A stretch of DNA of 64,000 nucleotides, from NCBI GenBank assembly GCA_009746045.1, contig RPFO01000120.1, forward strand, positions 1-64,000, in the 5' to 3' direction. The stretch is from Mesostigma viride. Its lineage: Eukaryota > Streptophyta > Mesostigmatophyceae > Mesostigmatales > Mesostigmataceae. Below the pieces are notes generated by a model that searched no databases, had not been told where the DNA came from, and saw only the letters and a program-made list of their open reading frames with translations. Each line of letters begins with the position of its first letter. Within the stretch, counting starts at the first letter, position 1. Positions 18,496 through 30,165 of this stretch are shown one piece after another. The position numbers and the translations under genes were made by a program.

Positions 18496-19766
18496 CGCGC
18501 CCGTGGGGAGACCCCAAAGCGCTCAGCGAGGGCCTCCAGGTACGGGCCTTGGTGCAGAAAAACTGTGCGCGTCGGCGGGTCGAGGACCAGGGAGACCCCC
18601 AGAAAGAGGGAGGGGGCATCCGTCTCGGTGATCTGGAAGCGCTGGGACACCCGTTGGGTCCACTGCGATAGCCACTCCGCCGAGGAGTGGGAGACCAGGA
18701 GATCGTCGACATGGACGAAGGCAAAACCACCAACATACAGGAACAGACACGTGTCCGTGGTGCTCTGGACAGCGCCAGTCTCATGGAGGAGGTAGTCCCG
18801 GAGCGTGTGGTGCCAGTTCCGGGGCGCCTGTTTGAGCCCATAGAGGCTCCGCCGGAGGCGCCAGAGGTACGTTTGGCCAGTGGGGTCGCGCTCCTCAAAG
18901 CCCTTGGGGGGAAGGACATACACGTCCTCCTCCAACTCAGCATAGAGGAACGCGGTGCGGACATCCAGCTGCCGGATGGGGTGGCCAGCAGTGCCAGCAC
19001 GAGCCAAGCCCAGGCGCACGGTGGCAGCACGGACGGTGGGAGCAAAAGTCTCACCGAAATCAATGCCCTCGCGCTGTGCAAACCCCTTGCACACAAACCG
19101 GGCCTTGCACCGCCCATCAGCTTTCTGGGCGAAGACCCACTTGGTGGGCAGGAGCTTGGCACCGCGCGGAAAATCACGCACATGTAGAAGCTCGTAAACC
19201 TGGTGCTCCTGGAGGCTGGCCAGCTCACTCTCCATGGCCGTGCGCCATTCCGGCGAGGCAAGGGCGGCAGCTGGAGAGGAGGGCACGGACGCAGGCTGGC
19301 TATGAAAAGCAGCAGCGAAGCACAGGTCAGCGACAAGTGAGTGATGCGCGTGGATCCGTGCAGCCTTGGTGACAGGTTGATCCGGCCAGGAAGAAAGCGC
19401 GTCATCCAATACATCATCGCCCCCGAAACCAGGGGGAGCGGGGGTGTTACTGCCATGAGAAAGGTCGCCACACAAGGCAGCACCACGGGAACCCCACACG
19501 GGGAGGAGACCTGCAGAGGCACCAGGGGACGCCGGAGGAGAATAGCCGGTGCTGTCAGCCGTGCTCTCCAGGTCAACTGAGGTACTCAAATGCGGCAGAG
19601 GCATCCCCGCCCCGGCGTGTTCATATGACGCCGCAGAACGCGAGTGGCCAGAGGCCTGCCCGCGCAACAGAGGGGCATGCTGTCGATCGAGCATCTGACA
19701 CGGTGAGGTAAGATGTCGGGGCCGAGGTAGGAGCCGGAGCCGTCGGAGCAGGGCCGTTCCGCACAA
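18492..19766 (-). pseudogene. pol: Reverse transcriptase of copia element C
   Basis: This frame of 424 codons has a variable N-terminal linker (about 1-170) and then a textbook copia RT: KWVFAQKADG and ARFVCKGFAQ (about 209-230), DFGETFAPTV, motif A RQLDVRTAFLYAELEEDVY (D268), RRSLYGLKQAPRNW, and the active site VHVDDLLV (D354, D355). It joins the RNase H frame at 18492 by a frameshift and the integrase C-terminal frame at about 19800 by another. The VDD site contrasts with HGDD in elements A and B. Confidence 0.85.
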
Positions 19767-19810
19767 GTGCCTGGATGGCCGCAGCGGCGGCCGGGGGGAG
19801 AACGAAACGC

Positions 19811-20248
19811 TCAGGAGTCCCCCCGATGCATGCTGACATAGCTGTCCTCACGGCCTGCGGGCAAGGCAGTGGAGGGCGTTGCCGGCCCCCCAGAGTCCTC
19901 GGCAGAGGCAGAGGGTAACTGCAAAGGGGCAGGAGTCAGCATGTCGGCGGGAAAGAGGCCGGCCTCCGCAAAGGGGGCCGCCGGGAGCCACTGCGCAGCC
20001 TGCGGGGCCCGGTTGCGCCACGTCTCGTCGAACTCCACGTGCTTGCGCTCGATGACACGCCCGCCGCCCGTCGCCTTGTCGGGCACCCATACGAGGTAGG
20101 CCGGGGAGTCAAGCTTGTATCCCACGAAGAGGTCATCCTCAGCGCGAGAATCAAACTTCTCACGGGCTGCCCCCTCAACCAAGACGTGGGAGGGGCAGCC
20201 AAACACACGCATGCCGGATAAATCCGCAGGGCGCCCATACATGAGGAA
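19811..20248 (-). pseudogene. pol: Integrase C-terminal part of copia element C, cut by element T
   Basis: The minus-strand frame reads LMYGRPADLSGMRVFGC, then EKFDSRAEDDLFVGY and a basic-acidic tail, the usual end of copia integrase. It is interrupted at 20248 by the TIR of element T. The upstream residues of the same integrase are found 24 kb away at 44250-44332, in the same frame. Confidence 0.8.
20246..20248. repeat. Target-site duplication GAA (left) of element T
   Basis: GAA lies immediately outside CCCTAAG and recurs immediately outside CTTAGGG at 44250-44252. Removing T and one GAA restores the copia C integrase frame across the site. Confidence 0.7.
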
Positions 20249-20369
20249 CCCTAAGCACACCTGGAATTGTACTACATTTTTCAAATTGTACTTCAGTTTT
20301 GAAAGTTGCATTTTCATGCATTTAAAGTTTCAACTAAAGTCTTTGAGGAAAAAAAAGTTCGGCGGCGGC

Positions 20370-21106
20370 CGTGGCACCGTTGCACCGTTGCACCGTTGCA
20401 CCGTTGCACCTCAAATTGCATATATGGACACACCTTTGCACATGCAATTGTTATCCATGGGATTTATGTAGGTGGATGGATCATGCAAGGGTTACCTAGA
20501 TGCTCATGACACCGTGCCACCGTGGCGCCGTTGCACCGTTGCACCGTTGCACCGTTGCACCTCAAAATGCATATAAACACACACCTTTGCACATACAATG
20601 GTTATCCATTGGGATTTATCAAGGGTAATGGGTCATGCAAGGGTTACCTAGACATGCTCATGACACCGTTGCATCGTGGCATCGTGCCACGTGCCACCGT
20701 GGCACCGTGGCACCGTTGCACCGTTGCACCGTTGCACCGTTGCACCTCAAATTGCATATAAACACACACCTTTGCACATGCAATTGTTATCCATGGGTTT
20801 TATGTAGGTGGATGGGTCATGCAAGGGTTACCTAGATGCTCATGACACCATGGCACCGTGGCATCGTGCACCGTGCACCGTACCACTGTGCACCTCAAAT
20901 TGCATATAAACACGTACACATATTTGCACATACATGGTTATCCATTGGGATTTATCAAGGGTAATGGGTCATGCAAGGGTTACCTAGACATGCTCATGAC
21001 ACCGTTGCATCGTGGCATCGTGCCACCGTGCCACCGTGCCACCGTGGCACCGTGGCACCGTGGCACCGTTGCACCGTTGCACCGTTGCACCGTTGCACCT
21101 CAAATT
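20370..21106. repeat. Higher-order VNTR block in T: octanucleotide CACCGTTG arrays
   Basis: About five units of 150-205 bp repeat here. Each has a conserved part (AATTGCATATAAACACAC, TTATCCATTGGG, GGGTTACCTAG, CTCATGACACCG) followed by an array of the octamer CACCGTTG or variants CACCGTGG and CACCGTGC. Unit lengths vary by array size. T' has the same block at 44455-45235 with different copy numbers, for example about 10 versus 4 octamers in the third unit. Open frames here (HRCTVAPL repeats) are by-products of the period of 8. Confidence 0.85.
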
Positions 21107-21564
21107 GCATATAAACACACACCTTTCCGTTTTTCCGCGTTTTCCGCGGCCCGGCACTGAACGCAAATGGTTTTCACCTTTGCGGAGTGCCTGATCAGAA
21201 CACACCTTTGCACATGCAATTGTTATCCATGGAGCCACCATGCCACCGTGCCACCTCCACAACGGTATGAAAGTGCCAAAAAATGCCCTTATAAGCCCTA
21301 CATGGAGCAAATTGAGTCCAAACATGCTAGATATTGGTAGGCAGCATGTCCAGGACACCAGTAGAAGGAATTTGACTTTCCAGAATTTTCCGACATCGGT
21401 TGGTCTATTTTTGGCATGTCTATTTTTAGCAACTTTCCAGATTTTAATATAAACAAATACCACTTAGTATGCAAATAAAGAGCTCCTGGCCTGGCTATTT
21501 GCAGGTAGGCTAATGCTCATGTCTACCAACTGTGCACCAGGTCCCATGGTCATCTGACCTCATT
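21107..21564. other. Non-coding T sequence between VNTR blocks
   Basis: There is no coding signal. It is AT-rich with a short GC hairpin-like patch (TTTTCCGCG...CGCGG) near 21128-21150, and is nearly identical to 45240-45695 in T'. Confidence 0.5.
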
Positions 21565-22085
21565 TGGTGACAAACTGCCACCAAATGCTAGCAAAAACGC
21601 ACTGTTTCACCACATCTCATTGCAGTTTCCATAGAAGGTGTGTTCAGTCGAGGCTGGAAATTTGCAATCACATTGCACATCATAAATGTAGACATGGCAC
21701 AAAAAATCAGGTCCATCGTACTGTATTTGGTAACAAAATGCCACCAAATGCTAGCAAAAATGTGCGTTTTTCGCGTTTTTTAGACACATTTCATGACAGT
21801 TTTCATACAAGATGTGCTCAGTTGGGGCTGGAAACTTGCAAGCATATTAAATATCATCATTGTAGACATTGCACAAAAATTCAGGTCCGTTGTACTTCAT
21901 TCATTGACAGCTCGCTACCAAATGTGAGAAAAAATGTGCGATTTTTGCATTTCCGCCACATTTCCAAGTGCAGTTTCCCATGCCAGGTGTGCTCAGTTGA
22001 GGCTGAAAACAAGCGCGCATGTTAATCATCATCATTTCAGACATTGCACAAAACTTAATTCAGGTCCATCAAGTGTCATTGGGTT
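21565..22085. repeat. Tandem repeat, about 3 units of 162-175 bp, in T
   Basis: Units begin near 21565, 21727 and 21902. They share CCACCAAATGCTAGCAAAAA, a GCAGTTT...CATA segment, GGCTGGAAA, TAGACAT-GCACAAAA and TCAGGTCC. Divergence between units is much higher than between T and T', so the array predates the split of the two copies. Confidence 0.65.
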
Positions 22086-23322
22086 CACTGGTCCATGCAA
22101 CACCTGCCAGTTTCCAGCTAATCACTCAACCTTGGATGCAAAGTTCTTTTGTAACGGTATGGCCAACTCCCACCAACTGTGTTGCTAACTGTTCAGACCT
22201 TGCACAGATAATATAACACAACTTTTGTGACACATAGACAAAGATATATGAATATGAACAGTGGCTAGACATGGCTGTATATATGTGCATGTGGCCATGC
22301 TCAGGCAATTTTCAAGTAGGGGCTTGTTAGACATAAGAACTGCCAGCTGTCACGTTCGCTAGCATGATCAGTTCAAACCCACAGCATGCACGGTAGTCGC
22401 AAACTCAGCTTGGCAATGTAATAATCTAATCATGCCAGGCATCTTGGCGGTCGGCATGGCTGCGATGTGTTTTGTGCGCCTTGATTCGGTAGCAGCACAT
22501 CCCTTGGCAACCGGCCCGCCTGACTAAGGTTGCCACACATGGTCCTCTGCATCACCATGGATGTCCCCATGTCCCTGTCTCTGTTATAGGGGTTCACGTT
22601 GCTGGCGATGCAGCTTCCAAGTTGGACTAGATCTCCTCAGCCAGCGCTGTGGTGCATAGCCAGACAGCTCATACACTGCTCAGTTGCTACCTCGAGGTTG
22701 CCGGCTTGAAATGTGCCACCAAAGGACTGCACTTGGCCGCCATCATACCTAGCATGAAGAAGCCACTGCACAACCCCGGTGAGCCGCTTGGCCACCATAC
22801 CGCAGTTGTCTTCAACAGATAGTGCAAGGCCAATGGCCTCTTCACAGGCACGTGCCTTGTGCTCATGCTCTTGCTCTGGCCCTTGTCAGCATGAGATGCA
22901 CGCCCTTGCATGCTTCACCATGTTTCTCCAAGCCATCCGTGACTACTTGCTTCAGAAATGTCATTCAACTCCTGCTCGTCCTCAGCCACCAGACTGCCAA
23001 ACTAGCTGGTGCCCCATCCCTCACTTTGGCGAGGACTGCGATTCTGGCTAGCAGCTTAGCGATCGTGCGTGGTTGTGCCCGAGTTTCTGGGTGAGTGGCA
23101 GTGGCATTGGAGCAAGAGTTGTTGAGCATGTGCGTGTGTCTATCCTCTTGACAAACAACCCCTCGCACCCCTGACATTGAGGAGTTTGGCCATGTGCCAC
23201 ATGGCAGGTTGCCAGAATTCCGCAAACATGCATCATAGGGAAATAAAGGATGGCTGGTTGAGCACACGACATGAGTAAACAAAACACACAGCGCTGGTGC
23301 TTTCCGATATCCCCTACATGTG
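22086..23322. other. T sequence with possible decayed coding remnants
   Basis: No intact gene. On the minus strand protein-like pieces occur near 23330-22970 (LLARIAVLAKVRDGAPASL), 22960-22880 (QVVTDGLEKHGEACKGVHL) and 22830-22690, in changing frames. They are present with the same breaks in T' (46230-47465). They could be exons or relics of a transposase, but no family is recognisable. Confidence 0.25.
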
Positions 23323-23819
23323 AAGACCAAATGGTGGTGGCACGGAGTATAAAATTAATGGTGGTGGCACGCCGCCATTGTTGTTGTTGTTGTTGTGTCC
23401 CACGCCGCACACCGGTGGAGTACAATTTGGTGGTGGCACGGTGTGCCGGTGCAACGGTGCAACGGTGCAACGGTGCAACGGTGCAACGGTGCAACGGTGC
23501 AACGGTGCAACGGCCAGTGATTGGCCCGTTGCTGATTTGCTGACATGCAGCCTAATAAAAATTGGCCGCAAATTCGTCCGGTCGCACGTGGGCACAAGAT
23601 TTGCGGCCAATTTTTACTATAGGCTGCATATCAGAAAATCAGCAACGGGCCAATCACTGGCCGTTGCACCGTTGCACCGTTGCACCGTTGCACCGGCACA
23701 CCGTGCCACCACCAAATTGTACTCCACCTGTGTGCGGCGTGGGACACAACAACAACAACAACAATGGCGGCGTGCCACCACCATTAATTTTGTACTCCGT
23801 GCCACCACCATTTGGTCTT
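23323..23819. repeat. 497-bp foldback element in T
   Basis: The two halves are reverse complements, from AAGACCAAATGGTGGTGG to CCACCACCATTTGGTCTT, with a central loop of about 25 bp near 23585. Each arm carries a GTT/AAC trinucleotide run, the motif GTGGAGTACAATTTGG, an octamer array (GTGCAACG, 8 units left and 4 right) and GGCCAGTGATTGGCCC. The unequal array sizes show that the octamer changes copy number independently in each arm. The homologue in T' is 582 bp (47466-48047). Confidence 0.75.
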
Positions 23820-24023
23820 TACAGGGTCAGCTCACTTCCTTAGTGATTTCGGCACCTCAATTAGTGACAATTTTCGGTTCATTAGTACGGTTTACCCGAG
23901 AAATCTGGTGATACTGATTAGTGACAATTCGTACCCGACCAAATCCGATCCGAAAGCACTAACGACGCGAGTAATTAGTACATGCAACTCACTTCATTAG
24001 TATGATGGCGAGGTCGTCAGCTC

Positions 24024-24720
24024 GTGGAGCTATGGAGACGGCATTTCCCATTCTTGCTGCGAAAACAATCGTTTCAGAAAGAAATCTGTGAAAAATCTCG
24101 TGCTTATGTGTATAATTGCTACATTTCTCAGTCTGCATCGCTCCACGCTGAGGTTGGAGTCATGCATATAGCGACCGATTGCGATGATCAAAGAATGAAA
24201 AACTGGGCTATCCGGAATCGTGTGAATCGTGTGCCTACAGCTGCCTACGTGACGCGATCACTTCAAAAAGGCGTCGAATGCGGGATACATCCATGGGCTC
24301 CATCGTACAGCATTTTTGGGGCGGACCGAGGTAGCTGCCGGTGGGAATGCCGTGAGAATACTGCGGAAACGTGCGTAAGTGAAAACTGGATACTGCTTGA
24401 CCTCCGGAGCATCTGGTGAGCCGCAGTTCTGGTTTAGGGTGATAGGGTGGTTGAAAATGGAGGTCTAGTCAGGGTTTGTTATTATTTGTTGCGTTTCTTG
24501 CTGGAATTTTATTTTCCGGTGCTGTCGGTGGCCGCTGAAGAAATTCTTTGCGGGACCTAGGATGTGTGCTGTCCTTCCGTCTGGCACCGCTGCCGTGGAT
24601 TCGACGGCCGCAAACACCTGCATTGATAAATTGCCGCACCTGACTGCGTCAATGTTATGGATGCTCAGGGTATTATGGCGCCTTGAGTGTCATGTTGTCC
24701 ATACGTCTTGCATGTGGCAT
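24024..24720 (+). CDS. Putative spliced gene of element T (function unknown)
   Basis: An open frame runs from about 24024 to 24415. Splicing out 24416-24560 (GTGAG donor, CCTAG acceptor, 145 nt) joins a split TGG codon to a second open stretch beginning MCAVLPSGTAAVDS and ending near 24720. A second strong donor (GTAAGT) lies at about 24375. The first exon is Cys/Arg/Trp-containing and matches no domain I know. T' has the same exons and splice sites (48318-48944), with both silent and replacement differences and one extra A near 48324 that alters the start. The true 5' end is uncertain. It could be a T-encoded protein or a captured exon pair. Confidence 0.3.
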
Positions 24721-25149
24721 TCATCTATGTAACCTTTTGCCTCTTGCTGTTGGTTGCTTTGCTTTTATGCGCTTTATTTCATTTCCTTGGTGGGATTAGC
24801 CTGTGGAAGGCGGCCTCCCTCCTGCATCCTGTGTCGGCAGACATACTGACAGGCAGGATGAAGTGCAGGCAGAGGGGCAGGCGAACAGCCGTTTATATTT
24901 GCACACATGCTTGCCGCTGGTACGCTAGTTTGCGTGTATCTTTGCATGGTCATGTTTTGGCAGGCCTGGACAGATATGTTCAAATATGGTCGCATGCGTG
25001 CATGCACGCATGCATGAATGGGTTTACGCATGTTGCCAGCCACATAGGTAGGCACGTGGGAACGCTCGCAAGCTGACGACACTACCAGGTCAGGCTGGTC
25101 TGGACCTGGAAGACACACAGGAGGCAGGCAGCCTTGGATGGTGTGGTGG
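24721..25149. other. T sequence without recognised genes
   Basis: Only short frames are present, with nothing protein-like, leading into the tetranucleotide repeats. This is the part of T that continues where T' is cut by element A copy 2. Confidence 0.5.
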
Positions 25150-25206
25150 GGAGGGAGGGAGGGAGGGAGGGAGGGAGGGAGGGAGGGAGGGGGGAGGGAG
25201 GGAGGG
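25150..25206 (+). repeat. (GGGA)n microsatellite
   Basis: A run of about 14 GGGA units with one G-rich interruption, directly before the TGCG tract. Confidence 0.9.
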
Positions 25207-25211
25207 CATGA

Positions 25212-25514
<303 letters not shown>

Positions 25515-25520
25515 GTTATA

Positions 25521-25812
25521 TGGGTGGGTGGGTGGGTGGGTGGGTGGGTGGGTGGGTGGGTGGGTGGGTGGGTGGGTGGGTGGGTGGGTGGGTGGGTGGG
25601 TGGGTGGGTGGGCGGGTGGGTGGGTGGGTGGGTGGGTGGGTGGGTGGGTGGGTGGGTGGGTGGGTGGGTGGGTGGGTGGGTGGGCGGGTGGGTGGGTGGG
25701 TGGGTGGGTGGGTGGGTGGGTGGGTGGGTGGGTGGGTGGGTGGGTGGGTGGGTGGGTGGGTGGGTGGGTGGGTGGATGGGTGGGTGGGTGGGTGGGTGGG
25801 TGGGTGGGTGGG
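25521..25812 (+). repeat. (TGGG)n microsatellite, about 73 units
   Basis: About 290 bp of TGGG with two GGCGGG variants (25612, 25684) and one GGAT. Every register has GGG runs spaced by one base, which is strongly G-quadruplex-forming. The Trp-Val-Gly-Gly frames are artefacts of the repeat. Confidence 0.95.
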
Positions 25813-25989
25813 GAAGGTGTGCTTTTTATTATGATGATTAGCTAAGTTACGTGTGTGTTGTTGATGTACATGTTGACGTTGTATCATGGGCGTGTGCCCC
25901 TAAGTCTGCCTTCCTGCAATATCACATAATATATCATCTAGATGTGTTGTTGGGAACCTGACTATATATCCCAAACTGGAATGGTTGAC

Positions 25990-26725
25990 ATTCAACTATG
26001 GGATGAAACCCACGAAAAACAATTACTAGGAACTGCCATTTTTGTGCTATGTTTGCTAGCATCTGTCACCTATTTGTCATGCAAACAGTCTGAATTTCTT
26101 GTGGGCAGTTAACATAGATGTTTTTATGAGCTGTGCAAATTTCTAGGCTTGACTGAGTTCATTGATATAGGCACCCATGTGTTGGAAACCTTGGAAAACC
26201 AAGAAAAACTGCATTTGGGGGGTGGGGTTCGCTACCATCAGTCACCATTTTGTCATCCAACCAGCCTGCAACTTTGTGGGCATGCTGCATGGGATGTGTT
26301 TAGAACATGTGCAAAGTTCCAGCTCCAACTGAGCTCTATTGGTGTCATTATGTATGCATATGTGTGATAAAACCCTTGGAATTAAACCAAGAAAAACTGC
26401 ATTCTTGGGGTATTTATGCTAGCATTTGTCACCTATTTGTCATCCAACCAGCCTGCAACTTTGTGGGCATGCTGCATGGTGGGATGTGTTTAGAACATGT
26501 GCAAAGTTCCAGCTCCAACTGAGCTCTATTGGTGTCATTATGTATGCATATGTGTGATAAAACCCTTGAAAAACCATGAAAAACTGCATTCTTGGGGTAT
26601 TTATGCTAGCATTTGTCACCTATTTGTCATCCAACCAGCCTGCAACTTTGTGGGCATGCTGCATAGGATGTGTTTAGAACATGTGCAAAGTCCCAGGCCC
26701 AACTGGGAATTTTTTACTGACTAGG
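25990..26725. repeat. Tandem repeat of about 186 bp, four units
   Basis: Units start at AAAAACTGCAT near 26205, 26391 and 26579, with a diverged unit before 26200. They share ATTTATGCTAGCATTTGTCACC, CCAACCAGCCTGCAACTTTG, GGGATGTGTTTAGAACATG and CATTATGTATGCATATGTG. The same family recurs at 37620-37890 and 39011-39165, where it was the target for an ORF1-only LINE. Confidence 0.8.
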
Positions 26726-29445
26726 TTGTCCCCAGTTTACAAATTAACAAAATTAACAAATTAACGCCGGCGGACTACCTGCGGACTGCTCGACGCGGAG
26801 TCGCCGGGCTACAAGTTCCGTACTTTACCAAACTCAGCCTTAGAGGCCGGCGCACCAATTTTTACTTCTTTCCGTCACATGGCTTGCGTTGGGTTCATCG
26901 ACGAGCATCGACGCTCATCGACGGTGCAATCTGACGGCGGAGAATAAGTTCGCCACAGCATAGCGCGACGCAAGGGCTAAGATCCGACAACGTGACATGC
27001 AAAGCTTTATACCGCATCGCTAACCGGAAATTCCGTCCAACACCGTCGTACAGTACTGCCGCGACACTTCATACACCCGTTTGCTCACCATAGTCACCAG
27101 CATCTTTGTTAAAACAATAAGTAGATGCATATAGACAGGTAGCGGTTACAGAACCGCTATTAAGAACTCCATAGGCATGGCTCGCGATTACCCGCGCAGA
27201 CCAGGCCACCAAAGAGGGTGGGTGGGTGGGACAAGAAAAAAGACCACAACAATGTCACTACGCCGCCAAAGTAGTCAAACTGCACTAGCACGGGGCTGAC
27301 ATCAGCAACCGAGCTTAACTTAACATGTCAACCTGAGAATGTAGCGACACCTACCGTACCACAAAAACAACAACCAATCAAATACCCTTTCCGAAAGGTT
27401 CTAATTATCATTCGACATACCGGTTCAACAAACCCGGCCCTGTCAAACTTTAAGCATAAGATTGTTTCGAGATTGTAGTACAATAGGGCCACTGCCCCTA
27501 CTAACAATTCCAGGTCGCCAGCCATTAGCCAAATCCGGTTACATCTGCCAAACCCGCCCGGTTCAGCCGACCATCCAGGCGGCTTCCGTGAGCGGCCTTA
27601 TTCCCCGCCTCACTTCGAGAAACTCTTTTCAAAGAAATCCGATTCATACACCCGTTTGCTCACCATAGTCACCAGCATCTTTGTTAAAACAATAAGTAGA
27701 TGCATATAGACAGGTAGCGGTTACAGAACCGCTATTAAGAACTCCATAGGCATGGCTCGCGATTACCCAACCTCCCCTTCCTGGCCCTCCGGTCCGCTAA
27801 AGAAGCACCATTTCCTTTCCCGTCAAAAGCTGTCCTGTCGCGATGGGCGCTCTCCGTTGCCAGAAAACAGATTTAATTCCCAGCGACTGTGAATGCACAA
27901 AAATTCATGCACTGTCGATCGACACAGCTCGCATTTTTGACCCCACTCGGGGGCCCCCGCTGACCTCGTTGCCGACCTCTTCTCTGGTCCGCTAAGGGGT
28001 GCTGTCGCGGAACACAAAGTCAAAGCAAAAGCTGCTGACTGGCACCGCTGATTCCAGCCGACGCCCAGTTTTACAACTTTTTTGAAGAGCAACCAACTTA
28101 GTGCCGAGCACACTCCTTCCGTACAAAACAATGGAAATACCACTGAATACGAAATCAAGTTGATTTTCAGCCCTTGCCTCCTGCGCCAAGGCTCCGTGTC
28201 CCACAACGGTGACTTAAATTTTTTACCCCCCCGAGCCGCGACGGCCCTCAAGCCAAGCCCAACCCGGAATGCAAGCATTTCCAGGTACGAGACAACTCAA
28301 AGGCAGGCCAGCCTGCCGACAGCCCAACCCGAGGCGCAAGCATCCCCAGGTACGGAACCATCAAGCAAGCTAGCCCTTGTCCGGCCCGGCCAGCTGGCCG
28401 TTTCTTTCAAACAAACCAGCCATTAATTAAATAATGCATCAGCCCCCGCTTCGCATTTAAACCCCGATCACCCGGACATTAATTCCGGGCCAGTGGCAGC
28501 CATGAATCCCAACCGCCTTAAGCAGCCAGGGATCATGGATGCCGGAAATTTGGTTAACAAATTTTAGCCCCGCACCCATGCTGAGCGCAAGGCTGGTGAG
28601 GCACTTCTTGTACCGCCATAGCCTCAGCCGTCGGCGCTCAGCCAACGTTTACAAGAAAAAAGACCACAACAATGTCACTACGCCGCCATAGTCAAACTGC
28701 ACTAGCACGGGGCTGACATCAGCAACCGAGCTTAACTTAACATGTCAACCTGAGAATGTAGCGACACCTACCGTACCACAAAAACAACAACCAATCAAAT
28801 ACCCTTTCCGAAAGGTTCTAATTATCATTCGACATACCGGTTCAACAAACCCGGCCCTGTCAAACTTTAAGCATAAGATTGTTTCGAGATTGTAGTACAA
28901 TAGGGCCACTGCCCCTACTAACAATTCCAGGTCGCCAGCCATTAGCCAAATCCGGTTACATCTGCCAAACCCGCCCGGTTCAGCCGACCATCCAGGCGGC
29001 TTCCGTGAGCGGCCTTATTCCCCGCCTCACTTCGAGAAACTCTTTTCAAAGAAATCCGATACTTTCCGTCACCCTTGACAGTTTTCGTACAATACTACAA
29101 ATTTACGCCAATAGAAACTCGCCTCCATACATATATCTCGATAGAGGCGTGCGTCTTATTTAATTTCAAGGTAACTTACCTCTTAATTAATCTCGCCCCC
29201 CCGTTGTAACACCGTCCCCCCGTTGTAACACCGTCCCCCCGTTGTAACACTGTCCCCCCCCCCCCATAAATGCGTCCCCCCCGCCGTTGTAACACCGTCC
29301 CCCCCCACGTACAGTACTTTCAACCGCAGCTCTGCCTTTTTACCGTCGAATGCGCAATCGATCTAGAAAGTATCCGCGATTTCAGTACATGCCGTCACCC
29401 TTGACAGTTGTCGTACAATAGTACAAATTAACGCCAATAGAAACT
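26726..29445. repeat. Repeat-rich region with 410-bp and 126-bp direct repeats
   Basis: There is no convincing gene. A unit of 413 bp at 27231-27643 recurs at 28651-29060 (410 bp, one 3-bp indel, otherwise almost identical). A 126-bp unit at 27068-27193 recurs at 27643-27768, abutting the first 413-bp copy. The 1 kb between the long repeats has short frames only. The arrangement resembles an LTR-type small element, but the long repeats lack TG...CA ends. A CCCCCCGTTGTAACACCGT minisatellite of about four units occupies about 29200-29310. Confidence 0.55.
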
Positions 29446-30147
29446 TGAGTTAACGTTCTTAGCACACACGCAATGTGAAGGATATGGTTGCAATGCAGCA
29501 ATGTGTGAATATGGTTGGAAACGGAGCTTTGTTAAAATTGGATAATGTTACAGCGCTCACACACTTGAGGCTTGTACACGCGCTTGCCAAGTCAAGGCAC
29601 AACACGTGAGGCGGGCTCGCAAGAGATCTCCAATTGGCACTGGCCTATTGTTTATATACTTGTGCACTGTGCTTGCTAGTCCTGAGCAGCCTAGGAGGCC
29701 TGCTCAGTAATAACACCCCCGGTACAGTATTCACTACCTGTACAGCGCCCAGTTCCTATACAGTAGGTCTGCCATACAGGCACAGCGACCACAGAGTACA
29801 GTCACCACAGTGATTATTGCATCTGCACCTAGAAGTCCAGGACTAAGCCTGCGGTACCAACAGACCACAGGTTAAGGTTCCTATTTCCTGCGTACGACGT
29901 ATTAATCCAATACCGTCGTAGGTACAGCACCTAATTCCTGTCAGCCCAGGAATTACTGTCGACCCCATATGTCGTCGGCAAATATTCACGTCCGACTTAG
30001 AAGAACAGCCGGCTCGCGCTCGCGCGCGACCGGGAAGTCGGAACGCCATAACTTTCTTGATACTTGTCGGAATGAACTCGTTCCGGTGCCGCTGGAATCG
30101 CAGAGATATGCCGAATCAGGATCACGCCAATGCGCTTGGCGTTAACT
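29446..30147 (-). repeat. 3' LTR of copia-like element B
   Basis: This 702-bp direct repeat of 36779-37479 differs at about ten positions (roughly 98.5% identity by eye), so the insertion is young. On the plus strand it starts TGAGTTAACG and ends GGCGTTAACT, an inverted pair around the termini. A minus-strand polypurine tract abuts it at 30148-30165. Confidence 0.85.
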
Positions 30148-30165
30148 CCAATCCTTTCTTTTCTT
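30148..30165 (-). promoter_or_regulatory. Polypurine tract of element B
   Basis: On the minus strand AAGAAAAGAAAGGA lies directly upstream of the 3' LTR, the expected primer site for plus-strand DNA synthesis. Confidence 0.65.

Noticed and set aside
27231-29060. LTR pair of another retrotransposon (410-bp repeats)
   Set aside because: No TG...CA ends, no polypurine tract or primer site, and no gag or pol between. Listed as direct repeats only.
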